From Aliarcobacter vitoriensis (GTDB taxonomy: Bacteria; Campylobacterota; Campylobacteria; Campylobacterales; Arcobacteraceae): a stretch of DNA of 64,000 bases. Under the pieces are notes generated by a model. The model searched no databases. It saw nothing but the letters and a program-made list of their open reading frames with translations, and had not been told where the DNA came from. Positions 17,371-27,500 of this stretch are shown here, in pieces. A program made the translations under genes and the position numbers. Each line of letters begins with the position of its first letter. Position 1 is the stretch's first letter. The DNA lies in contig NZ_PDKB01000009.1 of the NCBI RefSeq assembly GCF_003316695.1, positions 41,235 to 105,234 on the forward strand. Direction: 5' to 3'.

Positions 17371-18705
17371 TTACCAAGAAATAATAGATTTAAATCCATT
17401 TGGAGATATATTTTCAAATTTTAAGTGTAAGTTATGAATTTTGGCAATTTGTGTAACAATAGAAAATCCAAGACCACTTCCTAGTTGTTTTTCTTGAATA
17501 TCTCTTACAAATCTTTCTCCAATATTTTTTAAAATTTCTTCTTTTACTCCTTTACCATTATCTGAGATATAGATTTTATTTTTTTGTAGATTTATATCTA
17601 TTTTTGTACCAATATCATTATACTTTATAGCATTATCGAGTAAATTTATAATAAGTAAAGATAATACAAACGACTCACCTTTTAGATCCTTTATATTTTT
17701 TTCATAAGTAAAATTAATCTCTATATTTTTATCTTTTGCTTTATGTTCAAGTTCATTTATACTTGAGTTTATAATCTCAATCCAATTTATATAAGAGATA
17801 TTTTCTAGCTCTTTTATAGACTCAATTTTTGAAAGTGCTAAAAGTTGCTCAATCATTCTTGTAGCACGATTTACACCAATATCTATATTATTTAGTGATT
17901 TTAAAAGTTGTTCTTTATCATCAAAAGATAGTTTTGCAACTTCTGTTTGGATTTTAATAGCACTAAGTGGAGTTTTAAGTTCATGAGATGCATTTGAAGT
18001 AAATCGTCTCTCTTTTTCTATCATATTGCTTGTTTTTAAAAATAGTGAATTTAGAGCTTTTACAACTGGTTTTAACTCTTTTGTAGTATTTTCATCTAAC
18101 AAAGAGCTATCATTTGGATTTCTTAATCTTAAATTTTTTGATATATTGTTTAAAGGTTTTAGCTCTTTTGTTATTAAAAATATGATAAAAATAGCTAAAA
18201 AAGGTAGTATAAAAAGCCAAGGATAAATCAAATCTTCAACTATATCGAATATCAAATCATCAACAAACTCTTTTTCTTGGGCAACTACAACTACAAATTT
18301 TTTATCACTACTCAACATCCAAATAGTTCTAAATTTTTTATTCTTTTCAATAAATATTCCATCTGAATTATTTAAAACTTCACTATTAAATTTGAAATCT
18401 TTACTATCTTCCCCATCTGTATATATCATAGTTCCATTTAATGAAAATATTGAAAAAGTTAAAGCATCATCATCAACAGAGATAAATTTTTCTACATTAT
18501 CAATATCGTGATTTAAATAGTTTTGAAAAATATCTATGTTTGAGTTTGAAATTTTTTTTGCAAAATGAAAAAGTTCTGTGTTAAAGAATTCAATTAAAGT
18601 TTTTTTTGTTTGATAAATTGTTATAGAACTTACAACAAAAGATGTAACTGCAAATAAAAAAAGTAGAATAATGGCAAGTCGTAATCTTAAACTTAAATTC
18701 TTCAT
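17371..18705 (-). CDS. QseC-like sensor histidine kinase
   Basis: A 444-residue membrane kinase: first membrane helix 8-28, periplasmic sensor of about 130 residues, second helix about 160-178, HisKA box FTSNASHELKTPLSAI with the phospho-accepting H241, then N-box NLLDNAIKYND, and the G-boxes DNGKGV and GSGLGFSI. Its ATG overlaps the response regulator stop (ATGA), so the two are co-translated. The periplasmic ligand is unknown. The paired YgiW-type gene downstream supports a QseC/BasS-type assignment rather than CpxA or EnvZ. Confidence 0.85.
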   Translation of the reverse strand: MKNLSLRLRLAIILLFLFAVTSFVVSSITIYQTKKTLIEFFNTELFHFAKKISNSNIDIFQNYLNHDIDNVEKFISVDDDALTFSIFSLNGTMIYTDGEDSKDFKFNSEVLNNSDGIFIEKNKKFRTIWMLSSDKKFVVVVAQEKEFVDDLIFDIVEDLIYPWLFILPFLAIFIIFLITKELKPLNNISKNLRLRNPNDSSLLDENTTKELKPVVKALNSLFLKTSNMIEKERRFTSNASHELKTPLSAIKIQTEVAKLSFDDKEQLLKSLNNIDIGVNRATRMIEQLLALSKIESIKELENISYINWIEIINSSINELEHKAKDKNIEINFTYEKNIKDLKGESFVLSLLIINLLDNAIKYNDIGTKIDINLQKNKIYISDNGKGVKEEILKNIGERFVRDIQEKQLGSGLGFSIVTQIAKIHNLHLKFENISPNGFKSIISW

Positions 18706-19364
18706 TTTGGCTCTTCTAGTTTATATCCAGTACCATAAACTGTTTTTATATATTCATTACCAACTTTTTTTCTAATAGAGTGTATAAAAACATCAAGTGT
18801 ATTAGAGTTTATCTCTTTGTCAAAATCATAAAGCTTTTCAGAAATTATTTCTCTACTTAAAACCACTCCTTTGTTTAGCATAAATAGTTCAAGAATTTTT
18901 ATCTCTTTTATTGTAAGTTCGACTTCTATATCATCCTTTAACACTTTTTGTTCTGCTATATAAAGTTTTATATCTCCAACTTCTATAAATTGTGAAACTT
19001 CTTTATAATTTCTTCTTATCAAAGCACTAACTCTTGCATGTAATTCAGCTAAAGAAAAAGGCTTACACAAATAGTCATCTGCTCCTTTGTTTAGCCCTTC
19101 AACTCTTTGATTTATTGCATCTCTTGCTGTTAATATAATCACGGGAGTTTTTATCTTATTCTCTCTCCAAAACTTTAAAATATCAAGCCCATCAATATTT
19201 GGAAGAGTTAAATCTAGTATTACAGCATCATAATTTGCCATCATTAAAGCATCTTTTCCATCAAATCCATCTTCAAACCAATCTATGATAAAGCCAAATT
19301 TTTTGAAACCAGTAACAATTCCATCACCAATTAAATAATCATCTTCAATAAGTAAAATTTTCAT
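18702..19364 (-). CDS. QseB-like OmpR-family response regulator
   Basis: A 220-residue regulator with receiver domain (acidic pocket EDD at 7-9, phosphorylated D51 in VILDLTLP, conserved Lys in CKPF near 100) and a C-terminal winged helix (TIKEIKILELFMLNKGVVLSREIISEKL, then SNTLDVFIHSIRKKVGNEYIKTVYGTGYKL). Typical size for the family. First gene of a three-gene unit with the kinase and probably the YgiW-type gene. Target genes are likely to include the YgiW-type gene but no repeat-type binding site was identified. Confidence 0.88.
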   Translation of the reverse strand: MKILLIEDDYLIGDGIVTGFKKFGFIIDWFEDGFDGKDALMMANYDAVILDLTLPNIDGLDILKFWRENKIKTPVIILTARDAINQRVEGLNKGADDYLCKPFSLAELHARVSALIRRNYKEVSQFIEVGDIKLYIAEQKVLKDDIEVELTIKEIKILELFMLNKGVVLSREIISEKLYDFDKEINSNTLDVFIHSIRKKVGNEYIKTVYGTGYKLEEPK

Positions 19365-19448
19365 AAGAAATCTTTTTAGTAGTTTTGAAATTTATAGCAA
19401 AAAAATATTAGTAAAAGATTAAGAGTTTGTTAAAAATAAAGATTGTTC

Positions 19449-19481
19449 TAAATTATGGGCTTTAAAATAGCCCATAATTTA
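19449..19481 (-). terminator. Terminator of the TonB receptor gene
   Basis: Twelve-bp perfect stem TAAATTATGGGC / GCCCATAATTTA with a 9-nt loop, lying immediately after the receptor stop and before the divergent-side response regulator gene. Confidence 0.7.
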
Positions 19482-19486
19482 TATCT

Positions 19487-21574
19487 TTAGAATGAGTATT
19501 TTACTCCAATACCTGTAAATCTTCCTTCACCAAATGTTATTAAATTTCCAGTAGGCATTTGAGTTGATGTTGTTAAATAACTTTCATCAGTTATATTCTT
19601 CATATAAGCATAAACATCCAAATCATCAAACATATAACCTATTTTTATATTAGCTGTTGTATATGAATTTTCTTTTAAAGTATTTGCAGCATCAAAATAT
19701 TTTCTACCTTGATTAAAAATATCAAATCTCCCATAAATGCCATTTTGATTTTGATATGATATTCCTAAATTAAAATTATGAGAAGGAGTATTTTCTATAG
19801 TATTATCTTTATTATTTGAGTTAATATATTCATCATATTCCGCTTTAACTAGTCCTAAAGAAGAATCTATTGACCAGTTGTCATTAAATAAATATTTTGT
19901 TTCTAATTCTAAACCTTGTGAAGTTGCTTTTCCACCATTTGACGTTGTCATTCTCATCCCATCAAAATTAAAAATATGAATATCATCAATGTCCATATAA
20001 AAAATTGAAGCAGATAAATTTAACTTATTATCCAACAAATAACTTTTTAATCCTAACTCATAATTAATAGATTCTTGAGCATCAAATTTATTATTATCTA
20101 TTGTTCCACTATCTGCATAATAATTAAATCCTCCAGGTAAATAACCTTTTGATATACTTAAAAAAGAAGTTAAATTATCATTTATTTTATAAGATAATGC
20201 AAATTTTGGTAAAAAAGTTTTCCATGTATTTTCAGCATCAAGTTCATAAACTGGTGCAACATTTGAGCCTATTGGATTAAAAAAATAGTTTAAGTCTATA
20301 TCTTTTTTAATTCTTTGATATCTAGCTCCTAAAGTTAAATCAATATCTTCTACAATAGGAATTATCATTTGACCAAAAGCTGCTAATGTTTGACTAGAAG
20401 TTTGTGAAACATAATTTGTATAAATATTATCTGTTCCAAAAATATTTCCATATAAATAAGCTGGATATTCAGAACCATATTTTTTATTATTAAACTTGTC
20501 TTTTTCATAATATAATCCAGTTAGCCATTTGATATTAGAATTATCTTTATTTTGTAGTCTTAATTCTTGTGTAAAGTTTTTTAGTTGTGTATCTGCAAAA
20601 ATATTTAGATTATCATTTGCTCCATTATTTGACCAATCAAAATCGTAGTTAAAATTAATGTCTGTTTTTGAATTAGTTGTTGTAGAAGATAAAATATAAT
20701 TGTCAAAATCATATGTTAAATTTAATGCTTGTGAATTGTTTTTTGTATCATTATAAGAATCTGTTTCAAAATTTGTATTTTTAAAATCTTTTCTTTTATA
20801 GTCATTTATGTTAGTTGAAGGGATTATTCCACCTTCAATAAAATATTTTTTATCTTTACTATTAAAAATACTAATTTTTGAAGATAACCTATCAGTTGGT
20901 TTATATATAACATTAAAGTTTAATTTATGTATTTTTTCATCATTTGCATCATTGTCCTGTGCCGAGTTATGATTTGTTATCCAACCATCATCTTTTGAAA
21001 CTAAACCATTTGTATTTATATATAATTTATCTTTTATTATTGGTACATTTACATTAAATTTACCTTCCATATAGTCATTTGAACCATACTCAGTAGAGAC
21101 AAATCCTTCTAAATTGTCTGATTGTTTAGTTACTATATTTATAACTCCACCAATACTATCTTTTCCATATATAGTTCCTTGTGGTCCTCTTAAAACTTCT
21201 ATTCTTTCAACGTTTGTTAGTGAAGTATCATAACCAAAACGATTACTATGAGGAATACCATCTATATAAATAACTACAGGATTTGTTGCTGTGAACAATG
21301 ATGTATTTATACCCCTAAAATTAACTTGTTCATAATATAAATTTGAAGATGATAAATTTGGAATCTCTTTTATTACATCTGAGATTCTTTTTATTCCTTT
21401 TAATTCTATTTCTTCTTCGTCAATTACAGTAATACTTTGAGGAACATTTTTTATATTCTCTTCCATTTTATTTGCACTAACTGTAATATCTTCAAGCACT
21501 GTTGTTTCATTTGCGAATAGTATTGAGCTTGCAAATATTGAACAAAAAATTACTTTATTTGTTTTATTTTTCAT
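19487..21574 (-). CDS. TonB-dependent outer-membrane receptor
   Basis: A 695-residue receptor with signal peptide (MKNKTNKVIFCSIFASSILFA), a TonB-box-like ETTVLEDITVSA, a plug domain (about 38-150: VPQSITVIDEEEIELKGI, then RGPQGTIYGKDSIGGVINIVTK) and a 22-strand-type barrel ending in aromatic YSF. The plug pattern resembles siderophore receptors of the FyuA/pesticin group. A divergent AraC regulator and a Fur-like box between them suggest an iron-siderophore uptake locus, although no ABC importer or TonB genes are nearby. Substrate unknown. Confidence 0.9.
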   Translation of the reverse strand: MKNKTNKVIFCSIFASSILFANETTVLEDITVSANKMEENIKNVPQSITVIDEEEIELKGIKRISDVIKEIPNLSSSNLYYEQVNFRGINTSLFTATNPVVIYIDGIPHSNRFGYDTSLTNVERIEVLRGPQGTIYGKDSIGGVINIVTKQSDNLEGFVSTEYGSNDYMEGKFNVNVPIIKDKLYINTNGLVSKDDGWITNHNSAQDNDANDEKIHKLNFNVIYKPTDRLSSKISIFNSKDKKYFIEGGIIPSTNINDYKRKDFKNTNFETDSYNDTKNNSQALNLTYDFDNYILSSTTTNSKTDINFNYDFDWSNNGANDNLNIFADTQLKNFTQELRLQNKDNSNIKWLTGLYYEKDKFNNKKYGSEYPAYLYGNIFGTDNIYTNYVSQTSSQTLAAFGQMIIPIVEDIDLTLGARYQRIKKDIDLNYFFNPIGSNVAPVYELDAENTWKTFLPKFALSYKINDNLTSFLSISKGYLPGGFNYYADSGTIDNNKFDAQESINYELGLKSYLLDNKLNLSASIFYMDIDDIHIFNFDGMRMTTSNGGKATSQGLELETKYLFNDNWSIDSSLGLVKAEYDEYINSNNKDNTIENTPSHNFNLGISYQNQNGIYGRFDIFNQGRKYFDAANTLKENSYTTANIKIGYMFDDLDVYAYMKNITDESYLTTSTQMPTGNLITFGEGRFTGIGVKYSF

Positions 21575-21610
21575 TTCTTTTCCTTTAACAAGTTTTTAAT
21601 AAGCTTGTAT

Positions 21611-21629
21611 TATAATGATAAGAAATATT
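21611..21629. promoter_or_regulatory. Fur-box-like sequence between TonB receptor and AraC genes
   Basis: By eye, 14 of 19 positions agree with the classical Fur consensus, including an unbroken ATAATGATAA (21612-21621). It also contains a TATAAT. Located midway in the 110-bp divergent region, so it could control both genes. Chance matches are easy in AT-rich DNA. Confidence 0.45.
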
Positions 21630-21684
21630 GACTTCAAGAAGTAATTTATTATTTTAGAATTACTTTTTATTAATAAGGAATTAA

Positions 21685-22632
21685 ATGTCTTATAATTTTA
21701 CATTAAATGATATGGAAGCTTATAAATTTTCTTCAAATAAAAATGATATTATAGTTACTTTTCCAAAAGAGATAGGTTTTATATCTACTTTAAAATATAA
21801 AATTACAGAGGATATTTTATTATTAAAAACAAAAATTCTAACTAGTGAAAAAATACTGTTACATGCTAATTCAAAAATTAAAGGATTAGTTATAAATATT
21901 GTACTTGATGGAGAGAACAATATAATAGATAATAACTTTAAAAGGGAAGAAAATTTTAAAAAAAACAGTTCTTGTATAAAATATATGAATGAGTATGATA
22001 CAACAACAATTTTAGATAAAAATTCAAATTCTTTGGGAATAATAATAGAAGATAAGTTTTTAGAAAAGAATTTTAATGATATTTTTGATTTAAACTCTTT
22101 TGAAAATTTTCCAAGTGTAACTTTAAAAAATCAAATTTCAAAAAATATAAATCTAGCAAAAGAGCTTTTTAATTCTCCTTTTGAAGGTAAGTTACATGAT
22201 ATTTATCTTCAAAGTAAAGTCTTTGAGATAATTTATAATGAATTTAGTGAAATTATGAATCATAAAATTTACAATGATGATAAAAAAGTAAAACTAAATC
22301 AAGATGATATTGAAGCTTTGTACAAAGCAAAAGATATTATTTTAACAAGTCAAGAGTTTCCTGATTTAGTAACTTTATCTAAAAAAGTTGCTTTAAATCA
22401 GTTTAAACTTAAATATGGATTTAGACAACTTTTTAATACAAGTCCTGGAAATATGATACTTGAGCAAAAAATGATTTATGCAAAACAGTTACTTGAAACA
22501 AGCGAATTTTCTATTTCTGAGATTTCAAACTTTGTAGGATACAAATATCAATCTAATTTTACAAATGCTTTTATTAAGTTTTTTGGCGTTTTACCAAAAG
22601 ATATTATGGTACAAAGAAAGTATTACTATTAA
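21685..22632 (+). CDS. AraC/XylS-family transcriptional regulator
   Basis: A 315-residue regulator with two HTH motifs at the C-terminus (about 212-312): LVTLSKKVALNQFKLKYGFRQLFNTSP, then SEFSISEISNFVGYKYQSNFTNAFIKFFGVLPKD. The N-terminal 200 residues resemble the sensor part of PchR-type regulators, which bind ferric siderophores. It is divergent from the TonB receptor gene, the usual arrangement for local activators of siderophore receptors. Activation of the receptor gene is inference. AAGGA precedes the ATG. Confidence 0.87.
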   Translation: MSYNFTLNDMEAYKFSSNKNDIIVTFPKEIGFISTLKYKITEDILLLKTKILTSEKILLHANSKIKGLVINIVLDGENNIIDNNFKREENFKKNSSCIKYMNEYDTTTILDKNSNSLGIIIEDKFLEKNFNDIFDLNSFENFPSVTLKNQISKNINLAKELFNSPFEGKLHDIYLQSKVFEIIYNEFSEIMNHKIYNDDKKVKLNQDDIEALYKAKDIILTSQEFPDLVTLSKKVALNQFKLKYGFRQLFNTSPGNMILEQKMIYAKQLLETSEFSISEISNFVGYKYQSNFTNAFIKFFGVLPKDIMVQRKYYY

Positions 22633-22642
22633 GTAATACTTT
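22617..22642 (+). terminator. Terminator of the AraC-type gene
   Basis: Ten-bp stem AAAGTATTAC / GTAATACTTT with a 6-nt loop that contains the TAA stop codon, followed by a T-rich run (TTTTATTTTA). Confidence 0.75.
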
Positions 22643-24526
22643 TTATTTTATATAGTTTTCTTTTTTATCAACACTATCTAACTCTTGTCCTATTTCTTGA
22701 TATCTTTTAAAGTAGTATGTTACAAATAAGTTTATGTTTTCATCATTTGGCATAAAGTATTTTTCTTTTTTTGTTGCATAACGATTTAAAAAAGCTGTTG
22801 CATCAAGTTTTTCTAAATAGTGTTTTGCTAAAGCTGTATAGTTTTCTATATACCAAGCTTTTAAAGCTTCAAATTTTTTATCATTTATATCAATATTTAA
22901 TTTTTTCTTTTCATTATCCCAAGATAAAACACCACTTTCAAAAAGCCCACAAAGATGTATCAATCCTTCACAATAATATGGTTGAACTTCATCAACTTCC
23001 ATCCAACCAACAAGTCCAACACTTCTTTTAACTAAATCAATTAAAACTTGCTCTTTTAGATGTTTTTCATCATTTTCATCATCAAGTAAATATGAGATTA
23101 ATCCACCTGTTGTTGCTTTGAACTCTTCAATATTTTTGAAGTTTCCAGTTTTATTCATAACACTTTCAGTCTCTTCATCACACCATAAAATATGTCCATA
23201 TTCATGCCCAATAGTGCTTATATCATAAACTTGATGCCAAGAAGCAGTTTCATTAAATAAAAATGTTCTATCACGAGTAAGTAACTCTTGACCAAAGATT
23301 TCACGCGAAAGTTTTAAAAATGGTTTTGCACGGCTACTTTGAAGTATCTCATCACTAAAGGCAAATATTTTTTTACCTTCTTCTAAACTTACCACTTCAT
23401 CATTTGGTACAACTTGAGCTGAAAAAAGCCCATTTAATTCTGCTCCAAAAAATAGTGCAGGTCGTCCTACATAAAGTTGAACTTTATCTAAAGATGCAAA
23501 GCTAAAATCATATATTTTTTTATAGTTTTCGCAAGGAGCAAAACTACTATAAATTTTACTAAATGCTGATTTTATTTTATTTACTCTATGGTCATTTTGA
23601 GCAAATTTTGGATTTGTAAGTCTTATATCCCACTCCAAAGCAACGGCTTTTCTAAAGTGGTCTTCGTAGTATTCTAAAGGATGTCCTATTTGAATTGGAG
23701 TTTTTATTTTCATCCAAGCTCTATCTACATCTGCCCATTTTGAAACTAATTCATTTGTTCTATCTTCACTAAAAGCTTTAATAAGTGCTTGAATATATAA
23801 AACATAATCCCATTTTTGGTTGTATATTTCATCTTCAAGTTCTATTAGTTTATCTGCAAACTCTTCAAGTGCATCAACTACTTCAGTTGTCTCTTTTTTG
23901 AAAGCTTTTATATATGCTTGAGATTTATACTTTTCACCATTTTTTACAAGTGCTGAATAACATCTATCAGCAGTTATTCCACCATGTCCTAAATCAAAAA
24001 GTTTTTCATCTTCAAGATATTTCATAATATTTGCTTCATCACCATCAAATTTTGCAACTAACTCTTTATTTATACCATTTATGATGTGTGCTGTCCAAGA
24101 AGTTTGCCAAGAACTCATCTGAAGTCCAACATTATAAACTCCTATAAAAACTTCTCTATAAAAAGGCGTTAAAAGTGAATTTTGTACGATAAAATCTATA
24201 AATTTTGTATGAATATCATGCCAATAATCTTTTACAAAAGAGTATGCTTTTTCTTGTAAGTTTATGATTTCAATTTCTGTTTTATCAAGCTTTTTTAAAA
24301 CTTGAACTAAACTATCATCTCTTAAGTTTACAAGTCTAGTTACAAGAGCAAATCTTAAATCATCTTTCATTTCAAGATTTAAAGATTTTGCAAAATCATC
24401 AATAAGTCCTAGTTTATCAAACTCTTCATTTTCTAAAAATTTTATTAGTTCATTTGTTTTTGTTTTTTGGTCATTTAAAAAATTATATATTTTTTGTAAA
24501 TCATTTAAAAATTGTTCTTTTATCAT
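22643..24526 (-). CDS. ciaB: CiaB-family protein with zinc-peptidase motif
   Basis: A 627-residue homologue of Campylobacter invasion antigen B. At SKWADVDRAW and YVGRPALFF the DNA agrees, with one or two mismatches, with the ciaB primer sites used for Arcobacter virulence PCR as I remember them. CiaB is described as a secreted protein needed for host-cell invasion in Campylobacter. The sequence has a clear HEYGH (441-445) and a following NIEEFKATTGG (about 465-475), the pattern of a gluzincin metallopeptidase: two zinc histidines plus a downstream glutamate in an EE-x-K/R context, as in dipeptidyl peptidase III. No signal peptide is visible. Single gene; biochemical role not established. Confidence 0.9.
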   Translation of the reverse strand: MIKEQFLNDLQKIYNFLNDQKTKTNELIKFLENEEFDKLGLIDDFAKSLNLEMKDDLRFALVTRLVNLRDDSLVQVLKKLDKTEIEIINLQEKAYSFVKDYWHDIHTKFIDFIVQNSLLTPFYREVFIGVYNVGLQMSSWQTSWTAHIINGINKELVAKFDGDEANIMKYLEDEKLFDLGHGGITADRCYSALVKNGEKYKSQAYIKAFKKETTEVVDALEEFADKLIELEDEIYNQKWDYVLYIQALIKAFSEDRTNELVSKWADVDRAWMKIKTPIQIGHPLEYYEDHFRKAVALEWDIRLTNPKFAQNDHRVNKIKSAFSKIYSSFAPCENYKKIYDFSFASLDKVQLYVGRPALFFGAELNGLFSAQVVPNDEVVSLEEGKKIFAFSDEILQSSRAKPFLKLSREIFGQELLTRDRTFLFNETASWHQVYDISTIGHEYGHILWCDEETESVMNKTGNFKNIEEFKATTGGLISYLLDDENDEKHLKEQVLIDLVKRSVGLVGWMEVDEVQPYYCEGLIHLCGLFESGVLSWDNEKKKLNIDINDKKFEALKAWYIENYTALAKHYLEKLDATAFLNRYATKKEKYFMPNDENINLFVTYYFKRYQEIGQELDSVDKKENYIK

Positions 24527-24583
24527 AAAATTTAATCCTTATTTTTTCTAAGATTGTATTTTATCAAAATAGAACTTTTACTT

Positions 24584-27500
24584 TTAATCTAATTTATTTA
24601 AAATATTCAAAGCTTCACTATATTCAAAATCATCAATATTCTCTTTTAGCTTTTCTATATCTTCATTATTTAAAATATTTTTTAAATTTGTATATAGAGT
24701 ATCCAAACTATTTTTACTTATAATACTTCCATCTTGCAAATCTTTTTTAATTGAAGTTAGTAATTCTTTAAATTCTTTTTCATTTAATAGATTTGTATTT
24801 TCATCTTTTGACTTATTTACTTTTTCATTTAAGTTTTTAAGATTTATCTTTATTTTTGCTAGTTCTTCTTCTAGTATTTCAATATCTAAAGAAGTTAAGG
24901 CACTATTATTTTTATATTTACTATCTATTTTTTGGCAAATTTTAAAAAGTGCAGTTGCTCCTAAATTTCCACTTACTCCTTTTAATCCATGTATCATATT
25001 AGGAGCTTTTTTATCATTTTGTTTAATTTTTTCAACAATATCAATAAACTCTTCATTTAATTGTTCTAAAAACTTTATCAATAGCTTATTTATCAACTCT
25101 TTGCTACTTAGAGTTTTTTCTAAAAATTCCATATCTAAAGTAATATTTGATGACTCTTTTGTTTTTGTTTGTATAAGAGTTTTTTGTGTAACTTTTTTTG
25201 CATGTTTTATAATAGTATTATATAACTCATCACTATTTATAGGCTTTCCTAAATGGTCATTCATACCAACTTCTAGCACTTTTTCTTTATCTTCAATCAT
25301 CGCAGCAGCTGTTAAGGCAACTATTGGAATCTTTTTATCAAATTTCCTGATTTGTATTGTTGCATCATAGCCACTTAAGATTGGCATTTGTAAATCCATC
25401 AAAATTAAATCATATTTTCCTTGATTTTTTTTGTACTCTTCAACTGCTTCTAAACCATTGTTTGCGATGCTTACTTCAATGCCTGCTTTTTGTAAGAACA
25501 TTGAAGCTACTTCTTGATTTATCTCATTATCTTCAACAAGTAATATTTTTAAACCAAAAAGATTTGGACACTCTTTGCTAACATCAATAGGAGATTTTTT
25601 TACTATTCCTTTTTTTGCCATAGCTAAAGCATCAAAAAGTGTTGAGTTTGTAATAGGTTTTGATAAGAAACTATCAATAGAAATATCATCTAAATTAATC
25701 TCTTCTTTTGAATATGCTGAAACCATCAAAATAGATGGAATATTTTTTTGAATTATTTTATTTGTATGAAGTTCATATATTTTTTTTATTGCTTCTTTTC
25801 CATTAAGTCTTGGCATATTCCAATCCATAAGAATAAAGTCAAAAGGTTCATTTTCTAAATCAGCTTTTTTTACCATCTCGACAGCTTCTATCCCATCTTT
25901 GGCTTCAAAAGTAACATAACCAAAATTCTCTAGCATATCTTTTAAAATAATTCGTGAAATCTCTTGATCATCAACTATTAATATTTTAAATTTTTTATCG
26001 TTTAATTGATTCTCTTTTTCCCATGTTAAAACTTCAACTTCTAATATAAAACTAAATTCTGCTCCTTCTCCTTTTTTACTTTGAAGTTCTATTTTACTAT
26101 CCATTGATTCTATGATTCTTTGAGATATTGTAAGCCCCAATCCTGTACCACCATATTTTCTTGTAATTGAATTATCAGCTTGTTCAAAAGGTTTGAATAG
26201 ATTATAAATCTCTTCGTTGTTCATTCCTACGCCAGTATCTTTTACACTAAATTTTAGTTTAGCACGAGTATTTGACATTTTTTCAATAAGTTCTATTTTT
26301 AAAGTAATATTTCCATTTTTTGTAAATTTTAAAGCATTACTTAAGAAGTTTGTTAAAACTTGAATTATTCTTAGTTTATCTCCTAAAATAACTTTTGGAG
26401 TACCTGTTTTATTGAAAAAATAGAGTTCTAAATTCTTATGTGTAGAATTTTGTGCAAAAATAATTTTTAATTGAGATAATATATTGTCTAAAGAAAAAGC
26501 TTGAATTTGTAAATCAAAATTTCCAGTTTCGATTTTTGAAAAATCTAAAATATCACTAATAATTCCTAAAAGCATTTTTGAAGATGTATTTATTTTTGAG
26601 ATTAGATCATACTGCTTTTCATCTAGTTGAGTATCTAACATCAACTCACTCAAGCCTATTACTGCATTCATAGGAGTTCTCATCTCATGGCTCATATTTG
26701 CCAAAAATTGATTTTTTGATTCATTTGCTTTTAATAAAGCCTTTTCATTTTCAAGTTCTTGAGTAATATCTTCAAAAGTAGATACAAACTCATTTTCATT
26801 GAAAACCTTATCTTCTACTAAATTTACAAATACTTTAAAAATATAATATTTATCCTCTTTTTTTATTTTTGCTAGATGAGTTTTATTTGGATTATTTAAA
26901 ATATATTCAACCCAAGTAATCTCTCCCATTTTTTCTTGTAAAAACCCAGATTCATCTACAAAGTGATCACAAATACATTTGTACTGTTTTTTAAATTCAT
27001 TTATAGATTTAAATTTAAAGAAATTTAAAAAAGTATTATTTACTTGAATTAACTCTTTTCCATTATTTGTTACTATTACCATACTATTTGAAGAGTTTAG
27101 TATCTTTTCTGCTCTATTTTTTTGTATAGAAATTTGTTTGTAAAAAGTATTAAATACATAAAGAATCAACAAAAATATACATAGGATTGTAATCAAAGAT
27201 ATTAAAAACAGTTTTTTTAGAGTATTTTCAAAATCTGTATAATATGATGTTAAATCATGTAAAAATATAAAACTTCCTAAAAATTCATTATTAAAAGAGT
27301 TTATATTAAAAAATTGTAAAGTTAAATGTTTTTTATCATATACAATATCTTTAGTTGTTTTTTCATTTTTAAAATCCTTTATATATTCTAAAAAATTAAA
27401 ATCAATCAATGATGAAGAAGTTATGATTTGATTTATTTGATCTGCATAAAAAACACCTTGAATATTATTGAAAAAAGTTATTGTATCTAGTATTTTTCTT

